A stretch of DNA of 64,000 bases, taken from NCBI GenBank assembly GCA_029202525.1, contig CP119325.1, positions 4,066,001-4,130,000 on the forward strand, written 5' to 3'. How positions within the stretch are numbered: position 1 is the stretch's first letter; each line of letters starts with the position of its first letter. This DNA comes from Candidatus Pseudomonas phytovorans. GTDB taxonomy: Bacteria > Pseudomonadota > Gammaproteobacteria > Pseudomonadales > Pseudomonadaceae. Below the pieces are notes generated by a model. That model made no database searches, was not told where the DNA came from, and saw nothing but the letters and a program-made list of their open reading frames with translations. The position numbers were made by a program, and so were the translations under genes. Of this stretch, positions 24,098-32,819 are shown one piece after another.

Positions 24098-25801
24098 TCA
24101 AAACAGGAAGTAACGCTGTGCCAGCGGCAGTTCGCTGGCGGGCTCGCAGACCAGCAATTCGCCGTTGGCACGCACCTGGTAGGTCTGCGCATCAACTTCG
24201 ATCAGCGGCTGCAGGGTGTTGTGGACCATGTCTGGTTTGCGCACCCGACGGCAGCCATTGACCACGCCAATCAGGCTGCGCAGGTTCAGTTCTTCGGCCA
24301 GGCCACGGTCCATTGCCGCCTGGGGCAGGAACGTCATGCGTGTGGCGTGTCGCGCAGCACCGAGCGCGCCGAACATTGGCCGGTAGTGCACCGGCTGCGG
24401 CGTGGGGATGGAACCGTTGATGTCGCCCATGGGCGCGGTGACAATCATTCCACCCTTGATCACCAAGGCCGGCTTGACCGCGAAGAACGCCGGCGACCAC
24501 AGCACCAGGTCAGCCAGCTTGCCCGGCTCTACCGAGCCCACTTCGTGGCCAATACCATGGGTCAGCGCCGGGTTGATGGTGTACTTGGCGATGTAGCGCT
24601 TGACCCGGAAGTTGTCGCTGTAGGCGGTGTCTGGCGCCAAAGGCCCACGGCGCAGTTTCATCTGGTGGGCAACCTGCCAGGTGCGCAGCACCACTTCGCC
24701 GACCCGGCCCATGGCCTGGGAGTCGGACGAGGTCATAGCAAAGGCACCCATGTCGTGAAGGATGTCCTCGGCGGCGATGGTTTCACGGCGGATGCGCGAT
24801 TCGGCAAAGGCCACGTCCTCGGCGATGCTCGGGTCCAGGTGATGGCAGACCATGAGCATGTCCAGGTGCTCGTCCACGGTGTTGACCGTGTATGGCAGCG
24901 TCGGGTTGGTCGAGGATGGCAGCACGTTGGCCTGCCCCGCCGCGCGGATGATGTCCGGTGCGTGGCCACCGCCGGCCCCTTCGGTGTGGAAGGTATGGAT
25001 GGTCCGGTCGCCGATGGCCGCCAAGGTGTCTTCGATGCAACCGGACTCGTTGAGGGTGTCGGTATGGATCGCCACCTGGATGTCCATTTCCTCGGCAACG
25101 CCAAGGCAGCAGTCGATCGCCGCCGGAGTCGAGCCCCAGTCCTCATGCAGCTTGAGGCCCACCGCACCGGCCGCGATCTGCTCACGCAGCGCGTCAGGCC
25201 GCGAGGCATTGCCCTTGCCCAGCAAACCGATGTTGATCGGCAGGCTGTCGGCAGCCTGCAGCATGCGCGCGAGGTACCAGGGGCCGGGCGTGCAAGTGGT
25301 GGCATTGGTGCCGGTCGCCGGCCCGGTGCCGCCGCCGATGAAGGTCGTGACGCCGCTGTTCAGTGCTTCGTCCACCTGCTGCGGGCAGATGAAGTGGATG
25401 TGCGAATCAACACCACCGGCGGTGACGATCTTGCCTTCGGCCGCGATCACTTCAGTGCCGGGGCCTACCGGTACGTTGACGCCCGGCTGTACATCCGGGT
25501 TACCGGCCTTGCCGATCACCGCGATACGCCCGTGCTTGATGCCGATGTCGGCCTTGACGATCCCCCAGTGGTCGATGATCAGGGCGTTGGTCAGCACCAG
25601 GTCCATGGCCTCGGCGGCCAGCATCTGGCCCTGCCCCATACCGTCGCGAATGACCTTGCCGCCGCCGAACTTCACCTCCTCACCGTAGATGGTGTAGTCC
25701 TTCTCCACCTCTACCCACAGCGCCGTGTCAGCCAGCCGCACGCGGTCGCCCACGGTGGGCCCGAACATGTCGGCGTAGGCCTGGCGGGAAATACGGCTCA
25801 T
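24098..25801 (-). CDS. ureC: urease alpha subunit (catalytic)
   Basis: A 567-residue nickel amidohydrolase that hydrolyses urea to ammonia and carbamate. Visible active-site features: HIHFICPQQ (Ni ligands), the carbamylated lysine in GLKLHEDWG, HTDTLNESG and HTEGAGGGHAPD, the flap region MVCHHLDP with the catalytic His, and SSDSQAMGRVGE with the Asp ligand. Length and start (MSRISRQAYADMFGPTVGD) are exactly as in other proteobacterial UreC. The start overlaps the ureB stop by 4 bp. Confidence 0.98.
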   Translation of the reverse strand: MSRISRQAYADMFGPTVGDRVRLADTALWVEVEKDYTIYGEEVKFGGGKVIRDGMGQGQMLAAEAMDLVLTNALIIDHWGIVKADIGIKHGRIAVIGKAGNPDVQPGVNVPVGPGTEVIAAEGKIVTAGGVDSHIHFICPQQVDEALNSGVTTFIGGGTGPATGTNATTCTPGPWYLARMLQAADSLPINIGLLGKGNASRPDALREQIAAGAVGLKLHEDWGSTPAAIDCCLGVAEEMDIQVAIHTDTLNESGCIEDTLAAIGDRTIHTFHTEGAGGGHAPDIIRAAGQANVLPSSTNPTLPYTVNTVDEHLDMLMVCHHLDPSIAEDVAFAESRIRRETIAAEDILHDMGAFAMTSSDSQAMGRVGEVVLRTWQVAHQMKLRRGPLAPDTAYSDNFRVKRYIAKYTINPALTHGIGHEVGSVEPGKLADLVLWSPAFFAVKPALVIKGGMIVTAPMGDINGSIPTPQPVHYRPMFGALGAARHATRMTFLPQAAMDRGLAEELNLRSLIGVVNGCRRVRKPDMVHNTLQPLIEVDAQTYQVRANGELLVCEPASELPLAQRYFLF

Positions 25802-26115
25802 GACCTGCCCTCCAGCGGGCCCATCACCTTGCCCTGGAAGCCATAAACCTCACGCTTGCCGGCGTAGGCCACCAATTGCACCGTGCGCGCCTGGCCAGGC
25901 TCGAAACGCACGGCGGTGCCAGCCGGGATATCCAGGCGAAAGCCCAGGCTCGGGGCACGGTCGAACACCAACGCGTCGTTGACTTCGTAGAAGTGGTAGT
26001 GCGAGCCGACCTGCACCGGCCGGTCGCCGTGGTTGGCCACACTGACACTGACCGTTTCACGGCCACTGTTCAATTCGATGTCGCCAGCGGCGACCTGGAT
26101 TTCACCTGGGATCAT
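25798..26115 (-). CDS. ureB: urease beta subunit
   Basis: A 105-residue structural subunit. It starts MIPGEIQVAAGDIELN, as in known Pseudomonas UreB, with GGAG 8 nt upstream. The open frame extends 12 codons further but lacks a better site. The conserved VGSHYHFYEVND and DIPAGTAVRFEPGQ are present. The ureC start overlaps its stop (ATGA). Confidence 0.96.
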   Translation of the reverse strand: MIPGEIQVAAGDIELNSGRETVSVSVANHGDRPVQVGSHYHFYEVNDALVFDRAPSLGFRLDIPAGTAVRFEPGQARTVQLVAYAGKREVYGFQGKVMGPLEGRS

Positions 26116-26134
26116 GCGGGGCTCCGGGGCGGTT

Positions 26135-26437
26135 TCAGACAATAGGGTCATGCACGGTCACAAGCTTGGTGCCATCCGGGAAGGTCGCTTCGACCTGCAC
26201 GTCGTGGAGCATTTCGGCAATGCCAGGCATTACCTGCTCGCGGGTCAGCACTTCGCGCCCCTGGCTCATCAGCTCGGCAACGGTGCGCCCATCGCGGGCG
26301 CCTTCCAGCACGGCAGCACTGATCAGCGCCACGGCCTCCGGGTAGTTGAGCTTCAGGCCACGGGCCAGGCGCCGCTCCGCCAGCAACGCGGCGGTAAACA
26401 GCAGCAGTTTGTCTTTCTCTCTTGGGGTCAGCTCCAT
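26135..26437 (-). CDS. ureA: urease gamma subunit
   Basis: A 100-residue subunit, MELTPREKDKLLLFTAALLAERR at the N-terminus and EATFPDGTKLVTVHDPI at the C-terminus, the standard UreA pattern. It lies 9 bp after ureD and 19 bp before ureB. Confidence 0.97.
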   Translation of the reverse strand: MELTPREKDKLLLFTAALLAERRLARGLKLNYPEAVALISAAVLEGARDGRTVAELMSQGREVLTREQVMPGIAEMLHDVQVEATFPDGTKLVTVHDPIV

Positions 26438-26446
26438 GGCGCTCTC

Positions 26447-27280
26447 TCAGGTAGCCCAGATTCGCGGTGGGCAGGCGGGCAGGCCAAGCACGGCCGGGCG
26501 CAGCACATGCCAAAGGCGTTGCAGGGTGCGTTGCAGGTGTTGGTTGTCATGGTCAAGCACACGGATAACCAGCAACGACCCCAGCAAGGTCGCGCCGGCC
26601 GGGTTGGCCAGTTCATCGAGCAGTGGGCGAACCTGCTCCAGCACTGCCTGGTCGGCAGGTGCCGCACAGAACGTAGCGAGCAGCGGGTAGCCGCCGAGCT
26701 TGTCCAGGCGCCCGCCTTCGATACGCAGGCGTTCATGCAGGCCGACTTCGTCGGGTAGTTCAATGTGCAAACGGCTGTCCAGGGCGCCCTGATCGAAACG
26801 CTCGTTCATGACAGGGCGCCCCAGGCACAGGGTTTCCCAGGCCAGCAGGCGCGCCCCGGGTTCGAGGGTGAAACGGCTGTGCAGGCTGGCGCGTGCCCCA
26901 GAAAAGAAGATGCTGTCTTGCGGCAGCCATTCCAGGGTGCTGCCGGCGGCCAGCTGAAAACGCTGGGTCAGCCGTGCAGTCGGGCCAATGCTGCGGTAGA
27001 ACTTGCTGGCACCAGGCATGGTCAGCAGCGCATGGCTGCCGGGTTCCAGGTGTATATCCAGATCAAGGCGGTCGCCGGCAACGATGCCACCCGGCGGGTG
27101 CAGCACATAGACATGGCACGGTGCACCTTCCGGGTAGAAGGGCCGCTGCACCAAAAGAGGTCCGAAATGCCGACGCGCACCAAGGCGGGTCACATCGTCG
27201 CGCCTGACAAAGCGCAACTGCAGGTGGGCGCTCCAGCCTGCATCGTCTTGTTGTTGTTCGATCTGCTCCGCGAGCGACAT
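26447..27280 (-). CDS. ureD: urease accessory protein UreD
   Basis: A 277-residue beta-rich scaffold that docks on apo-urease and receives nickel through the UreF-UreG complex. Conserved segments are LVQRPFYPEGAPCHVYVLHPPGGIVAGD, PGASKFYRS and EWLPQDSIFF. It begins MSLAEQIEQQQ, matching remembered Pseudomonas putida UreD; the frame is open 17 codons further upstream without a better start. It is the first gene of the operon ureD-A-B-C-E-J-F-G. Confidence 0.95.
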   Translation of the reverse strand: MSLAEQIEQQQDDAGWSAHLQLRFVRRDDVTRLGARRHFGPLLVQRPFYPEGAPCHVYVLHPPGGIVAGDRLDLDIHLEPGSHALLTMPGASKFYRSIGPTARLTQRFQLAAGSTLEWLPQDSIFFSGARASLHSRFTLEPGARLLAWETLCLGRPVMNERFDQGALDSRLHIELPDEVGLHERLRIEGGRLDKLGGYPLLATFCAAPADQAVLEQVRPLLDELANPAGATLLGSLLVIRVLDHDNQHLQRTLQRLWHVLRPAVLGLPACPPRIWAT

Positions 27281-27658
27281 CCTGCGGCCCCTGAAATCCG
27301 TGGCCTGCTGGCCGTTTAGAGGGTCTGGCACACGCGGCAGCTAGCGCTGCGTGGCCTGACCACTCGATCAAATTCGCAGGCTGGATATAGCAGGTTGCGG
27401 GCCAACTCCGCAGGTGAAGGCAGATGAAACGTGAGGCATGGCCGCTCTGGCATCGGGCATACGCAGCGATGGCGCACAACGCGGGGGCATGTGCCGGCCC
27501 TGTTTCGGTGCCGGCACACGTGCAGAATGGGGCTGCTTTGCAGCCCTTCGCGGGCACGCCCGCTCCCACAGGCTAGTCACTGCCTGCAGGCCTGCGCTGT
27601 ACCTGTGGGAGCGGGCGTGCCCGCGAAGGGCCGCAAAGCGGCCCCAAGCTATCAAAAA
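27281..27658. other. intergenic region between ureD and recombinase gene
   Basis: It holds the presumed urease promoter, an inverted repeat TGTGCCGG-N13-CCGGCACA (27490-27518), and a large BIME (27529-27645). No gene is seen. Confidence 0.6.
27529..27645. repeat. BIME with extended outer palindrome
   Basis: Two head-to-head REPs (TTCGCGGGCACGCCCGCTCCCACAGG and its complement) enclose about 32 bp. Each REP is extended outward by a small hairpin, GGGGCTGCTTTGCAGCCC and GGGCCGCAAAGCGGCCCC. Confidence 0.9.
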
Positions 27659-28612
27659 TCAGTAATCGAAGCGGTCCACCGCTCGCCGGCGTTCGTTGTC
27701 GTCGCGCCGGTCATAAATGGCGGTGGTCTGGATATTGGCGTGGTGCGCCAGCTTCTGTGCAATCGACAGGTCGTGCTCTTCGATCACCCGGGTGATGAAC
27801 GCCCGGCGGAAGTCATGCGGCATGATTTTCACCCCCACTTGCGCGCCGCGCTGGCGGGCAATGTAGTAGATCGCATGCTTGGTGATGCGGGCCCGGGTGA
27901 TGTGGCTACCGCGACGGATGCGGTTGAACAGGAACAGGTCGTCTTCTGCCCCTGCCGGCAGGTCCTGACGGCGCAAGTCCAGCCACGCCTGCAGCTTCTC
28001 GAACGCCCATGGCGGAGCGTACTTGATCAGCTGGTGGTTGCCCTTGCCCACCACTTGCAGGCTGCGCGCCTGGAAATCGACCTGGGCCAGGTCGATGTCC
28101 ACCGACTCCGACTTGCGCATGCCGGTGCCGTACAGCAAGGCGATGATCGCCGCGTCGCGTACCCCCTGCGGCCTCGGGTCAGAGGCGCACACATCCATCA
28201 GTTCGCGAATCAGGCTGCGGCGCAGGTTGCGCCCTGGCGGCAGGCGGCTGCCGGTGGCCGGTTTGACCTCACGAATGCGCAACAACTGCTCATGGTCGAT
28301 CAGGCCCTGGCGCCAGGCCTCGTTCATCACCCCGCGAATCGCGTTGACGTACAGCGACGAACTGTTGGGCGCGTAACCGTCGGCACGCAGGGCCGACACC
28401 AGGGCGATCACGTGGCCGGGCTCTAGCCGATGCCAAGGCACGTCGACGAGATTGCAGTCGACAAAGCCCAGCCGGTCGGCGGCGTCCTGAAGGATGTAGC
28501 GCATGGTTTGCTGGCTGGAGGGGGCCAGGCGGGCCATGTACTGCAGCAGCGGATTTTTCGGGAGATCGGACAAAACGTGAATCCTGTAGCGAAGCGCGCG
28601 GAACAGTGCCAT
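27659..28612 (-). CDS. tyrosine site-specific recombinase (integrase)
   Basis: A 317-residue XerC/D-like recombinase. An N-terminal SAM-like core-binding domain occupies about residues 10-105, then the catalytic domain. Catalytic residues are visible: Arg in YGTGMRKSESVD, Lys in VVGKGNHQ, His-x-x-Arg in MPHDFRRAFIT, His in LAHHANIQTTA and the nucleophile Tyr in IYDRR. Start ATG 28612 has AAGGTG close upstream; GTG at 28645 is an alternative. No phage genes or att repeats are visible. It is not clearly XerC or XerD, whose genes lie elsewhere in pseudomonads. It is probably a stand-alone recombinase conserved in this genomic location. Confidence 0.85.
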   Translation of the reverse strand: MALFRALRYRIHVLSDLPKNPLLQYMARLAPSSQQTMRYILQDAADRLGFVDCNLVDVPWHRLEPGHVIALVSALRADGYAPNSSSLYVNAIRGVMNEAWRQGLIDHEQLLRIREVKPATGSRLPPGRNLRRSLIRELMDVCASDPRPQGVRDAAIIALLYGTGMRKSESVDIDLAQVDFQARSLQVVGKGNHQLIKYAPPWAFEKLQAWLDLRRQDLPAGAEDDLFLFNRIRRGSHITRARITKHAIYYIARQRGAQVGVKIMPHDFRRAFITRVIEEHDLSIAQKLAHHANIQTTAIYDRRDDNERRRAVDRFDY

Positions 28613-28720
28613 CACCTTGATATTCAAGGGCTTTGCAAATGGCACGGTTCGTGATCTTACCCCAATTGAGGCCTACAGAACGAACCGCAATAGCCAGCCG
28701 ATCGTCGGTCTGCTTCAGGA

Positions 28721-30982
28721 TTAGACCAAGTCCTTCGGCCACCACTCCGGGAACATCTGCTGCACCCGAGGCTCAGCGAAACGTTCGTCAATCAGTACCA
28801 GTACACCACGGTCCTGGTCACCGCGGATAACCCGGCCTGCCGCCTGGATCACCTTGCGCACACCCGGGTAGAGATAAGCGTAATCGAAACCCGCACCAAA
28901 CTGCCGCCCCAGGCGCTGCTTGAGCTGCTCGTTCACCGGGTTGACCTGGGGCAGCCCGAGGGTGGCGACAAACGCACCGACCAGCCGCGTACCCGGCAGG
29001 TCCACGCCTTCGCCGAACGCGCCGCCCAATACGGCGAAGCCAACGCCACAGCCGTCGGTGACAAAACGGTCGAGAAATCCTTGGCGGGCCGCCTCGTCCA
29101 TCCCCGGTGCCTGGGCCCACAGGGGAATCTGCCCATGCCGCTCGGCCAGCAACCCGGCCACCTGCTGCAGGTATTCAAAGCTGCTGAAGAACGCCAGGTA
29201 GTTACCCGGCATGCGCTCATACTGCTGGGCAATCAGCTCGACAATCGGTGCCAGAGAGGCGTGGCGCTGCTGGTAACGGGTGGACACCTGGCTGGCAATC
29301 CGCACCTCCAGCTGCTCTGCGCGAAACGGCGCAGCCACCTCCAGCCAGGCGGTATCGGCCGGCATGCCCAGCAGGTCGCTGTAGAAGTGCCGCGGGCTCA
29401 ACGTGGCGGAAAAAAGCGTCACACTGCGCGCTGCCTGCATGCGTGGGGCCAACAGGCGCGCCGGGGTGACATTGCGCAGGCACAGGGTCGCCAGCCGGCG
29501 CTTGCGCGGGCCCTGGCGCTGGCTGATGTCGAACAGGAAGTGCTCGTCGAACAGCTCGGCAACGCGGCTGAACTGCAAAGCCTGATAGAAGAACTGCAAC
29601 ACCTGCGGGTCCATGTGCGCGGGCGCCTGGTTCATCTGTTCCTGAATCAGCCCGATGCACTGCTGCAGGGCGCGCAACAACCCTTCGGGCAGCGACTCGC
29701 TGGCCTGGTAGGGCGCACGCTGCTCTTTGTACAGCGCATTCCACTGCCGGTTAAGGCGGTCCAGCGCACTGACCAGCCCAGGCGGTTTGCTCTGGCGCAG
29801 GGCCTGCAATTGCCCCTGGTCAAGGCTTGCGCTGTACATGCCGCGCCCTCGCTCCACCAGGTTATGCGCTTCGTCCACCAGCACCGCAACGCGCCACTGG
29901 TTGAGCTGGGTGAGACCGAACAGCAAGGCATGCGCATCGAAGTAGTAGTTGTAGTCGGCGACCAGCACGTCGACCCAACGCGCCATCTCCTGGCCCAGGT
30001 AATACGGGCATACCTGGTGGGTCAAGGCCACTTCGCGCAGGTTGGCACGGTCGAGCAACGGCAATGCTGCCGCAGCCTCACGCGCTGCCGGCAAGCGGTC
30101 GTAGAAGCCGGCGGCCAATGGGCAGGACTCCCCATGGCAGGCCTTGTCCGGGTATTCACAGGCTTTGTCGCGGGCGATCAACTCCAGTGTGCGCAAAGCA
30201 GGTTGCGCCGTGGCATCGGTGATCTGGCGCATGGCATCGAGGGCCAGCGCCCGGCCCGGGGTCTTGGCGGTGAGAAAGAACAGCTTGTCCAGCTGCTGCG
30301 GCACCATGGCTTTGAGTAGCGGGAACAGGGTACCGAGGGTCTTGCCAATACCGGTGCTGGCCTGGGCCATCAGGCAACGCCCGGTGCTTACCGCTTTGTA
30401 CAAGGTCTCGGCCAACTGCCGCTGGCCCTGGCGGAACTGTGGGTAAGGAAAGCCCAGCGCCTGCAGGCCCTGGTCACGTTCGGCCAGACGGCGTTGCTGG
30501 AATTGGGCCCAGCCCAGAAAACGCCGACACTGGGTTTCGAAGAAGGCCTGCAATTCGGCGGCCGTATGATGTTCACTCAACAGCGTCTGCTCGTCGCTGT
30601 CCACGTCCAGGTACACCAGCGCCACCTCGATGGCCGGCAGTTGTCGTGCCTGGCACATCAGCCAGCCATAAACCTTGGCCTGCGCCCAGTGCAACTGACG
30701 GTGATTGGCCGGCTGACGTGCCAGATCGCCGCGGTGGGTCTTGATCTCTTCCAGGCGATTGCTGCCGGGGTCATAACCGTCGGCACGGCCCCGCACCCTG
30801 AGGGTTTCAAACTGACCTTCAAGGGTGATTTCCGACTCGTAGCCCGCAGCACGCCGCGCCACTACCCGCTGATGCCCTTCGATGCCTTCCTGAGCAGTGG
30901 GTGACGGGGTGAAGCGCAGGTCCAGATCGCCGACCTTGGCGCTGAACTCGCACAAAGCACGCACCGCCACGCTGTAGCTCAA
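28721..30982 (-). CDS. PD-(D/E)XK nuclease-XPD/DinG-type Fe-S helicase fusion
   Basis: A 753-residue protein. The N-terminal 165 residues look like a PD-(D/E)XK (Cas4/RecB-like) nuclease: GRADGYDP with the metal Asp and LEEIKTH with the E-x-K. The rest is a superfamily-2 XPD/DinG helicase with Walker A ASTGIGKT (about residue 206), Fe-S cysteines in CEYPDKACHGESCP and VCPYYL, DEAH box VLVDEAHNL, and a helicase C domain ending AGRVIRGDQDRG. It would unwind and possibly cut branched DNA. It overlaps the FAN1-type nuclease gene upstream by 4 bp, so both likely act in the same repair process. Confidence 0.9.
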   Translation of the reverse strand: MSYSVAVRALCEFSAKVGDLDLRFTPSPTAQEGIEGHQRVVARRAAGYESEITLEGQFETLRVRGRADGYDPGSNRLEEIKTHRGDLARQPANHRQLHWAQAKVYGWLMCQARQLPAIEVALVYLDVDSDEQTLLSEHHTAAELQAFFETQCRRFLGWAQFQQRRLAERDQGLQALGFPYPQFRQGQRQLAETLYKAVSTGRCLMAQASTGIGKTLGTLFPLLKAMVPQQLDKLFFLTAKTPGRALALDAMRQITDATAQPALRTLELIARDKACEYPDKACHGESCPLAAGFYDRLPAAREAAAALPLLDRANLREVALTHQVCPYYLGQEMARWVDVLVADYNYYFDAHALLFGLTQLNQWRVAVLVDEAHNLVERGRGMYSASLDQGQLQALRQSKPPGLVSALDRLNRQWNALYKEQRAPYQASESLPEGLLRALQQCIGLIQEQMNQAPAHMDPQVLQFFYQALQFSRVAELFDEHFLFDISQRQGPRKRRLATLCLRNVTPARLLAPRMQAARSVTLFSATLSPRHFYSDLLGMPADTAWLEVAAPFRAEQLEVRIASQVSTRYQQRHASLAPIVELIAQQYERMPGNYLAFFSSFEYLQQVAGLLAERHGQIPLWAQAPGMDEAARQGFLDRFVTDGCGVGFAVLGGAFGEGVDLPGTRLVGAFVATLGLPQVNPVNEQLKQRLGRQFGAGFDYAYLYPGVRKVIQAAGRVIRGDQDRGVLVLIDERFAEPRVQQMFPEWWPKDLV

Positions 30983-32628
30983 GCCGTTTCACCCCAGCGC
31001 ACATGGCACACTGCAACGGGCAGGCCGTGTTGGTTGCAGAATTCCAGCCAGCGCAGCTGGTTGTCCTGCAGGCGGTCACCGGGCCCCTTGACTTCGACCA
31101 TGCGATAACGGCCCTGCTCGGGCCAGAACTGGATCAGGTCAGGCATGCCTGCGCGGTTGCTGCGAATGTCCTGCAACAGGCGAAGGAAACACTGTTTCAG
31201 CTGGGCAGCCGGCAAACAAGCCAAAGCCTGTTCCAGCAGGTCCTCGCTGAGCATCGACCAGAACACGAATGGCGACTGGAGGCCCTGCTTGCCCTTGTAG
31301 CAGTCGAGAATCGCCTGGCGATGGCTGCCATCGTCGAGCCGCCCCAGGCAGAGATCGAACAGCGCACTGCGCCGTTGCTGGAAGTCACTGTCGTGCAGGT
31401 CTTGTGGCGCAGCCTGGAACGGGTTGAAGAAGGCGCCGGGCACAGGGGCGAAAATGGCCTCCCAGCACAACAGGCCAAACAGGCTGTTGAACAACGTGTT
31501 TTCAACGTAATGCGCCTGGCCACCTTCTTGCGCCAGGTATTGACGCACGGCTTCTTCCACACCCAGCGCAGCATGCTCGCGGGGCAGTTCGAGCTCGATC
31601 AGCTCCAGCGGCGTGGCACGCTGGCGTCGCTGTGGTGGGCCGCCGAGCTTGCGCGCCAGGCGTGGCAGCATGCGCTCCAGAGCTTGTACTTCCAGCGCAT
31701 TGGCCGGTGCCGCAGCCAGCTGCAGCGCCAGCGCGTGGGCCTGGGGCCACTGCTCACTGCGCTCGAGCACCCGCACCTGGCGAATGCGCGCCTGGGCATG
31801 GCTGCACTGGCCGTACACCTCCATGGCCAGGCCCCAGTCACCCAGGCGCTCGCATTGTTGGCCCAGGGCGAACTGCAGGCGCGCATGGCGCCGGGCCAGC
31901 CACGGGTTGTCACTGTGCAGGCCCTGCAGGGTCGCGAGGATCGACACCGGGTCACCGCCCTGCTCCAGGCGCTCGGCGCACTGGTGCAACGCCATGGCCA
32001 GGTCGACATCGTCACGTTGGTGCAAGGCCCGGGAATCCGTGCTGAACGGCACCTGCTCGTAGCGCAACAGGCCAAGGTCGGCGAGCACGAAGTCTGACCA
32101 GTCCTGGTAAAGGTTGCCAAAGAACAACAGGCGCATGCGGTCGCACAGGGGCTGCAGGCACCACTGCAGAATGCGCACCTCGCTGTCGGGAAACCATTCG
32201 GCCAGCGACCGGGCCGCCAGTTCCAGGGGCTGCAACTGGGCCAACAACTCATGCTTGGCAGCACGCGGGCGGCTCAGTTGCCGGGCGAAGCAGCGGGCGA
32301 GTTCATCCTTGCGCAACAAGGCGAACAGTTGCTCCAGCTCCAGTTGCTCGGGTTCCCGCACCCAGCCCAGGGCCTGCAACGGCTGCAGCGCCAACGCGGT
32401 GTCGCCGATTTCGGCGTAGTCGAGCCGGTCGCTGCGAAACAACTCGCCTTTGCGCATGACCATGCGCACCATCAAGGCCTGGGCTGGCGCTTGCAGTTGG
32501 CTGAAGGCACGGATGAAAACCAGTGCCTGTTCATCGAGCAGGTCCTGGTAGCGCTGTTCGACCCACAGTACTACCTGGCGGAAGTTGTGCAGGTAGTAGA
32601 ACGGGTCGTCGACGGAATGGGCGATCAC
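30979..32628 (-). CDS. FAN1-type structure-specific nuclease with VRR-NUC domain
   Basis: A 549-residue homologue of Fanconi-associated nuclease 1, close in length to the Pseudomonas aeruginosa protein. The N-terminal part (YYLHNFRQVVLWVEQRYQDLL) is a SAP-like/wedge region. The middle is a TPR-like helical array. The C-terminal VRR-NUC domain has the PD-(D/E)XK site GMPDLIQFWP...MVEVKGPGDRLQDNQ with D, E and K in place. FAN1 incises 5' flaps and helps unhook interstrand crosslinks. Here it forms a two-gene operon with a nuclease-helicase fusion. Confidence 0.92.
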   Translation of the reverse strand: MIAHSVDDPFYYLHNFRQVVLWVEQRYQDLLDEQALVFIRAFSQLQAPAQALMVRMVMRKGELFRSDRLDYAEIGDTALALQPLQALGWVREPEQLELEQLFALLRKDELARCFARQLSRPRAAKHELLAQLQPLELAARSLAEWFPDSEVRILQWCLQPLCDRMRLLFFGNLYQDWSDFVLADLGLLRYEQVPFSTDSRALHQRDDVDLAMALHQCAERLEQGGDPVSILATLQGLHSDNPWLARRHARLQFALGQQCERLGDWGLAMEVYGQCSHAQARIRQVRVLERSEQWPQAHALALQLAAAPANALEVQALERMLPRLARKLGGPPQRRQRATPLELIELELPREHAALGVEEAVRQYLAQEGGQAHYVENTLFNSLFGLLCWEAIFAPVPGAFFNPFQAAPQDLHDSDFQQRRSALFDLCLGRLDDGSHRQAILDCYKGKQGLQSPFVFWSMLSEDLLEQALACLPAAQLKQCFLRLLQDIRSNRAGMPDLIQFWPEQGRYRMVEVKGPGDRLQDNQLRWLEFCNQHGLPVAVCHVRWGETA

Positions 32629-32714
32629 TGGCTGAGGTCAGATGGCGGTAAAGGCACTGTTTATACATACAGATAACTGCGCCTGACAAGAGCCGTGGGT
32701 CAGCTCGATACTTT

Positions 32715-32797
32715 AGGAGCGGGTTTACCCGCGAACACCGGCAAAGCCGGTGCCATGCATCGCGTCGCCTTCTTCGCGGGCTCCCCCGCTCCCACAG
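32715..32797. repeat. REP pair upstream of FAN1 gene
   Basis: AGGAGCGGGTTTACCCGCGAA, a small ACCGGCAAAGCCGGT hairpin and TTCGCGGGCTCCCCCGCTCCCACAG form a BIME-like palindrome between the MFS gene end and the FAN1 promoter. Confidence 0.8.
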
Positions 32798-32814
32798 GGG
32801 GGCCAAACGCCCCC
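32798..32814 (-). terminator. hairpin downstream of MFS gene
   Basis: GGGGGC-caaac-GCCCCC lies 5 bp after the MFS stop on the minus strand. It has no T-tract but abuts the REP. Confidence 0.55.
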
Positions 32815-32819
32815 AGGAT

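Noticed and set aside
23897..25846. A 649-codon plus-strand ORF opposite ureC
   Set aside because: ureC is certain on the minus strand; the opposite frame has no homology.
27659..28612. xerC or xerD housekeeping gene
   Set aside because: Context and N-terminal region do not match the conserved xerC/xerD neighbourhoods, so I left the recombinase unnamed.
6681..32797. CRISPR-like arrays at the repeated palindromes
   Set aside because: These are REP/BIME elements: scattered, inverted pairs without regular spacers or cas genes. The Cas4-like domain at 30.5 kb belongs to a repair helicase.
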